Of a stretch of DNA of 64,000 nt, positions 42,480 to 50,007 are shown piece after piece; within the stretch, counting starts at the first letter, position 1, and the number at the start of each line of letters is the position of its first letter. The stretch comes from JAKEFM01 sp035695825. GTDB taxonomy: Bacteria > Planctomycetota > UBA1135 > JAKEFM01. The translations under genes and the position numbers were made by a program. The stretch spans positions 1 to 64,000 of the forward strand of contig DASRRH010000034.1 of the NCBI GenBank assembly GCA_035695825.1, given 5' to 3'. The notes beneath the pieces were generated by a model. It saw nothing but the letters and a program-made list of their open reading frames with translations, was not told the origin of the DNA and made no database searches.

Positions 42480-43862
42480 CTACCGGCCGTCCCGGCCGCG
42501 CTTGCTCCGCGTCGGACGGCGCGGGAAGACCGTGAAGTCGCGGAAACGGCTCGCCCCATTCTTCCAGGTCTCGAGCCATCGCGACCAGCCGACCTTGGCC
42601 CTCCCGAGCGTGGCCTCGAAGCGTCCGCCCCGGCGCCCAGCGCCCGCGCGGGAGGGGCGGATGATCGCGAGGGGGGGGAGCATGCCGAGGCGGCGGCCGG
42701 CGCGCTCGAAGGCCACCAGCACGCGCTCGAGCTGCGCGGGGGTGTGGGAGGCCATGTACGAGGTGCGGATGAGGTCCTTCCCGGGGGGGACGGCGGGGCT
42801 CGTCACCGGGTTCGTGAAGACTCCCTCGTCGAAGAGCTCCTTCCAGAGTCGGAACGTCCCCATCCGGTCGCCGACGAGGATCGGCACGATCGCGCTCTCC
42901 CCGATCCCCGTCTCGTAGCCGAGGTCGCGCAGCCCGCAGCGCATGAACTCCGCGTTCTGCATGACGCGCATCCTTCGCCCGGGCTCGCGCTCGAGGACGT
43001 CGAGGGCCGCGATCACCGCGGCCGTCGAGGCCGGGGGCATCGAGGCGCTGAACATGAGGGAGCGGGCGTGGTGCTTGAGGTAGTGGAGGACCTCCTCGGG
43101 CCCGGCCACGAAGCCCCCGATCGAGGCGAGGGACTTCGAGAAGGTCCCCATCACGAGGTCGACGCGGTTCTCGACCCCGAAGTGCTCGGCCGTGCCCCGC
43201 CCGTGACTCCCGAGGACGCCGAGGGAGTGGGCCTCGTCGACGAGGGTGCGCGCCCCGTAGCGGCGGGCGAGCGCGCAGATCCGCGGGAGGTCGGCGAAGT
43301 CCCCGAGCATGGAGAAGACCCCGTCCACGACGATGAGGCGGCCCCCCTCGCCGTTCTCCCCCTCCGCGAGGAGGCGCTCGAGGTGCTCCATGTCGTTGTG
43401 CTTGAACTTCTTCACCTCGCCGAAGGAGAGCCGGCACCCGTCGAGGATCGAGGCGTGGTTCTCGCCGTCGGAGTAGACGACGTCGTTGCGGCCGACGAGG
43501 GCCGAGATGATCCCGAGGTTCGTCTGGAACCCCGTCGAGAAGACGAGGGCGGCCTCGCGCTGCATGAACCTCGCGAGGCGCCGCTCGAGCTCCTCGTGGA
43601 GCGAGAGGGTGCCGTTCAAGAACCGGGAGCCCGTGCACCCCGACCCGAACCTCTGGATCGCCCTCCGCGCCGCCTCGAGGACGTGGGGATGGTGGGTGAG
43701 CCCGAGGTAGTTGTTCGACCCCGCCATGATCAGGCGGCGGCCGTCGATCACGACCTCCGTCGCCTCGCTCTCCCCGATGGCGCGGAAGTAGGGGTAGGTC
43801 CCCCCGGCCATCAGCTCGCGCGCGGTGACGAACCGAGCGCATTTGTCGAAAAGGTCACCCAT
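42480..43862 (-). CDS. Alpha-oxoamine synthase, serine palmitoyltransferase-like
   Basis: 460 residues from the ATG at 43862. PLP fold-type I enzyme of the AONS/KBL/SPT family: SNNYLGLTHHP, GSGCTGSRFLNGT, SDGENHASILDG, the PLP Asp in VDEAHS (209-213) and the PLP Lys243 in TFSKSLAS. FTNPVTSPAVP and IRTSYMASHT near the C-terminus resemble bacterial serine palmitoyltransferases more than BioF, and no bio genes are nearby. The C-terminus has about 60 basic extra residues. It is divergent from an SDR gene that could reduce its product. The SPT call is inferred from family resemblance and context; AONS or KBL remain possible. Confidence 0.75.
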   Translation of the reverse strand: MGDLFDKCARFVTARELMAGGTYPYFRAIGESEATEVVIDGRRLIMAGSNNYLGLTHHPHVLEAARRAIQRFGSGCTGSRFLNGTLSLHEELERRLARFMQREAALVFSTGFQTNLGIISALVGRNDVVYSDGENHASILDGCRLSFGEVKKFKHNDMEHLERLLAEGENGEGGRLIVVDGVFSMLGDFADLPRICALARRYGARTLVDEAHSLGVLGSHGRGTAEHFGVENRVDLVMGTFSKSLASIGGFVAGPEEVLHYLKHHARSLMFSASMPPASTAAVIAALDVLEREPGRRMRVMQNAEFMRCGLRDLGYETGIGESAIVPILVGDRMGTFRLWKELFDEGVFTNPVTSPAVPPGKDLIRTSYMASHTPAQLERVLVAFERAGRRLGMLPPLAIIRPSRAGAGRRGGRFEATLGRAKVGWSRWLETWKNGASRFRDFTVFPRRPTRSKRGRDGR

Positions 43863-43959
43863 CCGGGGGGCTTTGGGGGGACCGGGCAGGGAACCCCTCC
43901 TCTTCCTATCCGAGGCCTGTCGCCGTCGTGGGGGAAGGCCTGGTCGGGCGCGGGGGGGG

Positions 43960-43988
43960 AGTCTAGGGGGGGTCCGGAGGACCGTCAA
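43960..43988 (-). promoter_or_regulatory. Candidate promoter for the SPT-like gene
   Basis: On the minus strand: TTGACG (43988-43983), a 17-bp spacer, TAGACT (43965-43960), then a run of C. The layout is the same as in the S10 operon promoter. A leader of about 90 nt results. Confidence 0.65.
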
Positions 43989-44064
43989 CGCGAGGCCTCC
44001 GCCACGCCGCGACATCCTGCGGGGAGGTGCACCGGCTCCCCCCATCCCTGGGGTCTCCCGTGCG

Positions 44065-44093
44065 TTGCGGGGTCCGGCCGGGCCGTCTAGAAG
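44065..44093 (+). promoter_or_regulatory. Candidate promoter for the SDR gene
   Basis: TTGCGG (44065-44070), a 17-bp spacer, TAGAAG (44088-44093). It ends 8 bp before the TTG proposed as start at 44102, so the mRNA would be nearly leaderless. Confidence 0.4.
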
Positions 44094-44101
44094 CGGGCGG
44101 C

Positions 44102-45118
44102 TTGTCCCCCCCGGCCCGCGTCCTGGTCACTGGAGCGACCGGCTTCGTCGGATCGCACTTCGCGCGGGGGCTGCTCCGCGCGGGCCACCTGGTTCGGGTC
44201 CTGGCGAGGGATCCCTCGAAGGCCTCCTCCCACCGGGAGGCAGGGGCGGAGGTCGCGACCGGGACGCTCGAAGACCCGGCGAGTCTCCGACGGGCGGTGG
44301 GGGGGGTGGACAGCGTTGTCCACTGCGCCGCCCTCCTCTCCTCCCCGGACCGGGTGGGGTATGCCCGGATCAACGCCGAGGGAACGCGCTCGCTGCTCGA
44401 GGCGGCGATCGGCGCGGGATGCAGAGCCTTCCTTCTCGTCTCCAGCCTCGCGGCCGCCGGACCGGCGCGCGGGGGCCGACCCGTCCGGCGGGAGGACGAG
44501 CCCCGTCCGGTGAGCGACTACGGATGGAGCAAGCTCGAAGCGGAAGGGCTCCTCCGGGAGGCGAGCGGCCGGATCCGGACCTGCGCGATCCGGCCGCCGA
44601 TCGTCTACGGACCCGGCGACCGGGGGATGCTCCCCTTCTTCCGCGCGGCGGCGCGGGGCATCGCGCCTCGGATCGGCCGGGTCCGCTCGATCGACCTGAT
44701 CCACGTCGCCGACCTCTGCGGGGCGCTCCTCGCCGTCCTCGAGAGGCCGCTCCCGACGGGGTCGATCCACTTCGTCCGGGGGGAGGGGCGCTGTCCCCCT
44801 GAGCGGGTTCTCGAACTCGCTGCATCGGCGTTCGGATCGCGCCTCCGACGGATCCGGATCCCCTCCCTCGTTGCGGTCGCGGTCGCGGCCGGAGCCGACC
44901 TGCTGGCCCGCCTTCGCCGCGGAGGTTCGGGCGTCGTCTTCGGCTACGACAAGTGGCGCGAGATGCGGGAGGAAGCGTGGACCTGCGACGACTCGGCGTT
45001 TCGGACGGCGACCGGCTGGGCGCCGAGGATCTCGCTCGAGGAGGGAGTCGAGGAGACCGCCCGCTGGTACCTCGAGAAGGGGTGGGTCCGCGCGGGTCGG
45101 GTGGCTCCGTCCGTGTAA
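44102..45118 (+). CDS. NAD(P)-dependent epimerase/dehydratase-type SDR
   Basis: Extended short-chain dehydrogenase, 338 residues from the TTG at 44102; an in-frame GTG at 44027 adds 25 residues that look non-coding. The Rossmann motif GATGFVGSHF starts at about residue 10. The catalytic Ser lies in LVSSLAA, and YGWSK is the Tyr-x3-Lys pair. Near the C-terminus WAPRISLEEGVEETARWY is typical of the family. It is divergent from the SPT-like gene; in Caulobacter-type ceramide synthesis an epimerase-like SDR (CerR) follows SPT, so a 3-ketosphinganine reductase role is plausible but inferred. Confidence 0.8.
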   Translation: MSPPARVLVTGATGFVGSHFARGLLRAGHLVRVLARDPSKASSHREAGAEVATGTLEDPASLRRAVGGVDSVVHCAALLSSPDRVGYARINAEGTRSLLEAAIGAGCRAFLLVSSLAAAGPARGGRPVRREDEPRPVSDYGWSKLEAEGLLREASGRIRTCAIRPPIVYGPGDRGMLPFFRAAARGIAPRIGRVRSIDLIHVADLCGALLAVLERPLPTGSIHFVRGEGRCPPERVLELAASAFGSRLRRIRIPSLVAVAVAAGADLLARLRRGGSGVVFGYDKWREMREEAWTCDDSAFRTATGWAPRISLEEGVEETARWYLEKGWVRAGRVAPSV

Positions 45119-45165
45119 CCACCGGCGTCATTCCTTGGGGAGAACCCCGGGGAGGGCGCCGACGC

Positions 45166-45525
45166 ATGGGGATGAAGGACCTCGCGCACGAGAATCTCGA
45201 GGCGGCGCGGATCCTCCTCGATCGGGGTCTGCTCCACGCGGCCGCGAGCCGCCTGTACTTCGCCTTCTTCCAGGCGGGGGTCTTCGCGCTGGCTCGTGCG
45301 GCGAGGACCCCGGAGGACGCCCGGAAGGGCCTCGCCTACTGGAGTCACGAGGCCGTCGGCGACCTCGTCCACCTCTCGCGCGGTCGCGACGACGATTCGG
45401 TACGATTCAAACGACTCCAGGATCTCCGGGTCCGAGCGGACTACGATCGGGGTCCCGTGGCGCGGCGGGAGGTCGAGGAGTTCAGGCACGAGGTGGTCCG
45501 GTTCGTCCGAGAGGTGACGGCGTGA
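45166..45525 (+). CDS. HEPN-domain protein
   Basis: 119 residues, ATG at 45166 (ATG at 45172 also possible) with GGGAGG upstream. HEPN features: ENLEAARILLDRGLLHAAASRLYFAFFQA at the start, a WSHEAV motif, and the C-terminal RVRADYDRG followed by a helix that ends in VRFVREV. Such proteins are small all-alpha toxins or RNases, often paired with an MNT nucleotidyltransferase. Here the next gene overlaps by 4 bp and is not MNT-like. Confidence 0.75.
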   Translation: MGMKDLAHENLEAARILLDRGLLHAAASRLYFAFFQAGVFALARAARTPEDARKGLAYWSHEAVGDLVHLSRGRDDDSVRFKRLQDLRVRADYDRGPVARREVEEFRHEVVRFVREVTA

Positions 45526-45893
45526 GAGACAGGCGGATGATGGCCCTCATCCGGTCGATCGAGAGACGGTTTCACGGGGCGAAGGTCTACGTGGAGCCTT
45601 GGAACGACCCCGACGGCAATCCGGAGTACAAGTGGTGGATCTCGGTCCCCGGCTGGCCTCGGCGTCGGAGGGACGCGCTCCATCTCTTCGTGATCCGACG
45701 GGAACGAGAGTTGTTCGGCCGTGGTCCTCGTCCATTCTTCTTCAGCAGTTACGGACCGTGGGACCGGAAGGCGTACCGGGCCCGGAGGAAGGCCGTTCGA
45801 TCCGGGAGGGGGCGGCGTCGAACCCGGTCGATCCCGGCGGCGAGGGGGCGTCCGCCCCTCCGTCGCACCCGAGCAAGGCAGGCGGCCGGCTGA
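45522..45893 (+). CDS. Unknown small basic protein, partner of the HEPN gene
   Basis: 123 residues from the GTG at 45522 (GTGA overlap with the HEPN gene); ATG at 45537 is an alternative. The first 90 residues look folded: IRSIERRFHGAKVYVEPW, then KWWISVPGWPRRRRDALHLFV and FFFSSYGPWD. The end is Arg-rich. No MNT motif (GSxxRG) and no known antitoxin fold are evident. The overlap suggests co-translation with HEPN. Confidence 0.6.
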   Translation: MRDRRMMALIRSIERRFHGAKVYVEPWNDPDGNPEYKWWISVPGWPRRRRDALHLFVIRRERELFGRGPRPFFFSSYGPWDRKAYRARRKAVRSGRGRRRTRSIPAARGRPPLRRTRARQAAG

Positions 45894-45912
45894 GACGGCC
45901 GCTCGCCAGGCG

Positions 45913-46914
45913 CTACTGGAGCAGCGTCGCCAGGACCGCCTTCTGCGAGTGGAGGCGGTTCTCGGCCTGGCGGTAGACGAGGGAGTCGGGGCCGTCGAGG
46001 ACGTCGTCCGTGACGACGACGTTGCGGCGGACCGGCATCGAGTGCATGAACTTCCCCCGGTCCGTGCGCCGCATCGCCCCGCCGTTCACGATCCAGTCTC
46101 GATGGCGGGAGCGCTTGGCGGCCTCGACGGTCGGCTGCCCGTAGAGGGGGATGCTCCCCCAGGAGCGGGCGTAGACGACCCGCGCCCCGGCGAGGGCCTC
46201 GTGGAAGTCGTAGAAGGGACGGACCGACCCGCTCGAGCGCTTCGCCGCCTCCCGCGCCTCCTCGAGGACCTCGGCGTCGAGCTCGTACCCCTCGGGGTGG
46301 GCGACGCGGACCTCCATGCCGAGGCGCGCGGCCGCGAGGAGGATCGAGTGGGCGACCGAGGGAGACTGAGCCGAGGGATGGTTCGTCCAGACGAGCGCGA
46401 AGGGGATCCTCCGGAGGTCGGCGCCGAACTCCTCCCGGAGCGTCACGACGTCGGCGAGGCCCTGGCAGGGGTGGTCGAAGAACGACTCCATGTTGATGAT
46501 CGGCACCGTCGCGTGGCGCGCCCAGGCGTGGAGGGGAGCGTCCCGGCGGTCGACCTCGTACTTCGCCCCGGCGGGGACGGCGCGGATCGCGAGGGCGTCG
46601 AGGTAGCTCGACAGCACGCGCGCGGCGTCCTTCACGTGCTCCGGGGCGGGGCCGTCCATCACCTTCCCCTCCTCCGCCTCGAGCTCCCAGAAGTCCGCGC
46701 TCGAGGTGAGGTGGATGCTCTGTCCGCCGAGCTGGAACATCGCGACCTCGAAGGTCGTGCGCGTGCGGAGCGAGCGGTTGAAAAAGAGGAGGCCGAGCGA
46801 CTTCCCCGCGAGCAGCCGGTTCGGGGGCTTCTGCTTCATCCGGATCGCGAGGTCGACGAGGTTCTCGAGCGCCTCGTCGGAGAGGTCGCGGAGGCGGAGG
46901 AAGTGGTTGGGCAC
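45913..46914 (-). CDS. argF': N-succinyl/N-acetyl-ornithine carbamoyltransferase
   Basis: Transcarbamylase acting on an acylated ornithine, 333 residues from the GTG at 46914. The sequence follows AOTCase/SOTCase rather than ordinary OTCase: FFNRSLRTRTTFE (44-56, carbamoyl phosphate site), GKVMDGPAPEHVKDAARVL, INMESFFDHPCQGLAD, WTNHP, SMPVRRNV and AENRLHSQKA. At the position of Glu92 in Xanthomonas AOTCase there is Pro91; published work shows that Pro here gives succinylornithine specificity. No arg genes adjoin. A promoter (46928-46956) lies just before the start, and there is no SD. Confidence 0.85.
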   Translation of the reverse strand: MPNHFLRLRDLSDEALENLVDLAIRMKQKPPNRLLAGKSLGLLFFNRSLRTRTTFEVAMFQLGGQSIHLTSSADFWELEAEEGKVMDGPAPEHVKDAARVLSSYLDALAIRAVPAGAKYEVDRRDAPLHAWARHATVPIINMESFFDHPCQGLADVVTLREEFGADLRRIPFALVWTNHPSAQSPSVAHSILLAAARLGMEVRVAHPEGYELDAEVLEEAREAAKRSSGSVRPFYDFHEALAGARVVYARSWGSIPLYGQPTVEAAKRSRHRDWIVNGGAMRRTDRGKFMHSMPVRRNVVVTDDVLDGPDSLVYRQAENRLHSQKAVLATLLQ

Positions 46915-46927
46915 GGCGGGAGGAGAG

Positions 46928-46956
46928 AGGGTAGGAACGGGGGCGCGAGCGGGCAA
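46928..46956 (-). promoter_or_regulatory. Candidate promoter for the carbamoyltransferase gene
   Basis: Minus strand: TTGCCC (46956-46951), 17-bp spacer, TACCCT (46933-46928), 13 bp before the GTG start. It would give a very short leader and explains the lack of an SD. Confidence 0.45.
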
Positions 46957-46971
46957 GCCTCGCGGGGGGCG

Positions 46972-47000
46972 TTGTCGGCGGGCCCTCCGGCCACTACCTT
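46972..47000 (+). promoter_or_regulatory. Candidate promoter for the phosphofructokinase gene
   Basis: TTGTCG (46972-46977), 17-bp spacer, TACCTT (46995-47000), 10 bp before the ATG at 47011. Divergent to the carbamoyltransferase promoter; the transcript would be nearly leaderless. Confidence 0.45.
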
Positions 47001-47010
47001 CTCCGCTCCG

Positions 47011-48267
47011 ATGGCGGAAGCGAATCCGGGAACGACCCTCGGGATCGTCGTCGGGGGAGGCCCCGCCCCCGGCATCAACGGGGTGATCTCCTCCGCGACG
47101 ATCGAGGCGGTGAACAACGGCTGGCGCGTCCTCGGCCTCCTCGAGGGCTTCCGGTGGCTGGCGGAGGGGAACGTCGAGCACGTGGAGCCCCTGACGATCG
47201 AGCGCGTCTCCCGGATCCACTTCGACGGAGGCTCGATCCTGCGGACCTCCCGCGAGAATCCGACGAAGGACCCCCGGCGCCTGAGCAACGTCGTCGAGGC
47301 GCTCGGGAGGCGGGGCGTCGACTGCCTCCTCGCGATCGGGGGGGACGACACCGCCTTCACGGCGAGCCGGATCGCGGCGGAGGCGGGGGGGAGGATCCGC
47401 GTCGCCACCGTCCCGAAGACGATCGACAACGACCTGCCGCTGCCCCACAACATCTCGACCTTCGGCTTCCAGACGGCGCGCCACTTCGGCGCGCAGGCCG
47501 TCGCGCGCCTGATGGAGGACGCGCGGACGACCTCCCGCTGGTACTTCGTCGTCACGATGGGGCGCAAGTCCGGGGCGCTCGCCCTCGGGATCGGCAACGC
47601 CGCGGGCGCGACCCTCACGGTCATCCCCGAGGAGTTCCCGGAGATCCCGATCCCGGTCGAACGGGTCGCGAAGATCCTCGCCGGGGCGGTTCTCAAGCGC
47701 CGTTCGATGGGGCGCCAGGACGGGGTTGCCGTGATCGCGGAGGGGATCGCGGAGTGCTTCGACCCGCAGGAGGTCCTCGACCTCGAGCGGGCGGGGCGCG
47801 ACGAGTTCGGCCACGTCCGCCTCGCGGAGGTCGACCTCGGCGGGCGGCTGCGGCGGGCGGCCGGGAAGGTCCTCGAGCGGTTCCGGATCCCCGTCTCGAT
47901 CGTCGCGCTCGACCTCGGCTACGAGCTGCGTTGCGCGGCGCCGATCCCCTTCGACCTCGAGTACACGAGGAGCCTCGGGTACGGCGCGGTGAAGTACCTC
48001 CTCGGCGGGGGGTCGGGGGCGCTGATCGCGATCGTCGGCGGGAAGATGACGCCGATCCCCTTCGAGGACCTGATGGACCCGCGGACGGGGAAGGTCGCCG
48101 TCCGCCGCGTCGACGTGACGACCGAGTCCTACGAGGTCGCCCGCAAGTACATGATCCGGATCGTCCGCTCCGACCTCGAGAAGCCCGCCCACCTCGCCCT
48201 CCTCGCGGAGGCGGCCGGGATGACCCCGGAGCGGGTGCGCGAGGAGTTCGGGCCGGTCGTCGCGTGA
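47011..48267 (+). CDS. pfp: 6-phosphofructokinase, PPi-dependent type
   Basis: Phosphorylates fructose 6-phosphate, 418 residues. GGGPAPGINGVISSA is the phosphate-donor loop. LAIGGDDTAFTA has Asp where ATP-dependent enzymes have Gly (E. coli Gly104), and VPKTIDNDLP has Lys in place of Gly124. Both mark PPi as the donor. MGRKSGALALGIG and VAVIAEGIAE follow the family. The reaction is then reversible and serves glycolysis and gluconeogenesis. Confidence 0.92.
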   Translation: MAEANPGTTLGIVVGGGPAPGINGVISSATIEAVNNGWRVLGLLEGFRWLAEGNVEHVEPLTIERVSRIHFDGGSILRTSRENPTKDPRRLSNVVEALGRRGVDCLLAIGGDDTAFTASRIAAEAGGRIRVATVPKTIDNDLPLPHNISTFGFQTARHFGAQAVARLMEDARTTSRWYFVVTMGRKSGALALGIGNAAGATLTVIPEEFPEIPIPVERVAKILAGAVLKRRSMGRQDGVAVIAEGIAECFDPQEVLDLERAGRDEFGHVRLAEVDLGGRLRRAAGKVLERFRIPVSIVALDLGYELRCAAPIPFDLEYTRSLGYGAVKYLLGGGSGALIAIVGGKMTPIPFEDLMDPRTGKVAVRRVDVTTESYEVARKYMIRIVRSDLEKPAHLALLAEAAGMTPERVREEFGPVVA

Positions 48268-48313
48268 GGCGCGGGGCGTTCCGCGCACGCGGGGACCTTC
48301 CTATCCTTCCCCC

Positions 48314-48595
48314 ATGCCCGACATCGAGTTCGCCGTCCCGACGAGCCGGCCCCCCGCGCAGGTGAAGGCCGCGATCGAGGCCGAGATCAACGCCCGGCTT
48401 CCGGGGGGGATGATCCGGCGTTTCTGGGAGGGGGACACGTTCCGGTTGGTCGGGATGGGGGCCGACGGGCGGATCGAGGTCCGCGAGGGAGAGATCCGGG
48501 CGAGCGCGGACTTGAAGCCCCCCCTCTCGATGATGAAAGGGAAGGTCGAGCAGGGGCTCCGCGAGACGGTCGAGAAGGCCGCCCGGGGATCGTGA
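48314..48595 (+). CDS. Polyhydroxyalkanoic-acid-system-like small protein
   Basis: 93 residues. It resembles the PHA_gran_rgn family (small SRPBCC-like proteins): an N-terminal helix (AQVKAAIEAEINARLPGG), then strands FWEGDTFRLVG, GRIEVREGEIRASADL and a C-terminal helix VEQGLRETVEKAA. No PHA genes are seen nearby. TATCCT at 48302-48307 is 6 bp before the ATG and may be a -10 box of a leaderless transcript. It overlaps the FAD oxidase gene by 4 bp. Confidence 0.5.
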   Translation: MPDIEFAVPTSRPPAQVKAAIEAEINARLPGGMIRRFWEGDTFRLVGMGADGRIEVREGEIRASADLKPPLSMMKGKVEQGLRETVEKAARGS

Positions 48596-50007
48596 CGGCC
48601 GTGGAAGGCTCCGGGGACGGGATCGTCGAGCGCGGCCTCGGGCGGCTGCGCGGGCGCCTCGAGGGGGTCGTCCTCGCGGGGGGGGCCGTCCACGACGAGT
48701 ACACGACGAACTTCGGGCACATCCACTTCTGGCGACCGCGGTTCCTCGTCAAGCCCGCGGGCCCGACCGACGTCCTCGAGGTCCTGAAGTTCGCGCGGGA
48801 GGAGGGGCTCACCGTCTCGACGCGGGGGGCGGCGCACTCCCAGTCGCAGCTCGCGATCAACCGCGACGGGATCCTCCTCGACATGCGGTCGATGAACCGG
48901 ATCCTGGAGGTCGACCCGAAGGGGGGGACCGTCCTCGTCGAGCCGGGGGTCGTCTGGCGCGACCTCCTCGCCCGGACGATGGCCGCGGGCCTCGCCCCTC
49001 CCGTTCTCACGAACAACCTCTCCGTCACCGTGGGAGGCACCCTCTCGATGGCCGGGATCGGGATCGCCTCCTTCGAGTACGGAGCGCAGACCGACAACGT
49101 CGAGGAGCTGGAGGTCGTCACGGTCGACGGGGTGGTGCGCCGCTGCTCGCGCGGCCACGACCCGGAGCTCTTCTGGGGCGTCCTCTCGGGTCTCGGCCAG
49201 GTCGCCCTGATCCTCCAGGCGCGGCTGCGGCTGCGGCGGCCGAAGGCGACGACGCGGACCTACTACCTCCTCTACGACGACCTGCGGCGGTTCCTCGAGG
49301 ACGCCAAGGCCGCGATGGACGCGGAGAAGTGGGACTACCTCGAGTCGTGGTGCTCCCCCTGCCCGCAGGGGCTCAAGTGGGTCGGGGGGGTGCGCCAGCC
49401 CTACGCGAAGTGGTTCTTCCCCTTCCACCTCACGGCCGAGTTCGACGCGGGCTTCCCTCCGGACGACGCGGCGATGCTCGCGGGTCTCGAGCCGTACGCG
49501 AACCTCCTCGTCGACGACTTGCCCACGCAGGACTTCCTGAACCGCCTGATCCCGGTCTTCGAGACCTGGAAGCGGGCCGGGACCTGGGAGCACGTCCACC
49601 CCTGGATGGAGGTCGTCTTGCCGTGGGAGAGCGCGACCGAGTACATCGAGGCGGTCCTCGCGGACCTCCCGCCGGGCGTCCAGGTGGGGGGGCACGTCCT
49701 CCTCTGGCCCGCGCGCAACGCCGTCTCCGAGGTCCCGCTCTTCATGCACCCGACGACGGAGTACCTGATCGGCTTCGGCATCCTCCCCGCGGTCCCTCCC
49801 AAGATGTGGGAGGCGTTCCGTCCGAAGCTCGACCTCGCGAGCGAGCTCGCGATCGCTTACGGGGGGAAGCGTTACCTCTCGGGGTACGTGAACTTCACGG
49901 CCGAGCAGTGGAAGGCGCACTACGGGGAGAAGTGGGCGGGGTTCGCGGCCCTCAAGAGGAAGTACGACCCCGAGGGGCGCCTGAACCCCGGGTTCATCCC
50001 CTTCTAG
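48592..50007 (+). CDS. FAD-linked oxidase, cytokinin-oxidase-like
   Basis: 471 residues, GTG start in a GTGA overlap. The N-terminal FAD-binding (PCMH) domain has RFLVKPAGPTDVLEVLKFAREEG, STRGAAHSQSQ with the possible flavin-linking His, and TVGGTLSMAGIG. The C-terminal half has HPWMEVVLPWESATEYIE and ends in KYDPEGRLNPGFIPF, like cytokinin dehydrogenases and related BBE-type enzymes. No signal peptide is seen. Substrate unknown. Its 3' end overlaps the convergent ygfZ by 14 bp. Confidence 0.8.
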   Translation: MTAVEGSGDGIVERGLGRLRGRLEGVVLAGGAVHDEYTTNFGHIHFWRPRFLVKPAGPTDVLEVLKFAREEGLTVSTRGAAHSQSQLAINRDGILLDMRSMNRILEVDPKGGTVLVEPGVVWRDLLARTMAAGLAPPVLTNNLSVTVGGTLSMAGIGIASFEYGAQTDNVEELEVVTVDGVVRRCSRGHDPELFWGVLSGLGQVALILQARLRLRRPKATTRTYYLLYDDLRRFLEDAKAAMDAEKWDYLESWCSPCPQGLKWVGGVRQPYAKWFFPFHLTAEFDAGFPPDDAAMLAGLEPYANLLVDDLPTQDFLNRLIPVFETWKRAGTWEHVHPWMEVVLPWESATEYIEAVLADLPPGVQVGGHVLLWPARNAVSEVPLFMHPTTEYLIGFGILPAVPPKMWEAFRPKLDLASELAIAYGGKRYLSGYVNFTAEQWKAHYGEKWAGFAALKRKYDPEGRLNPGFIPF

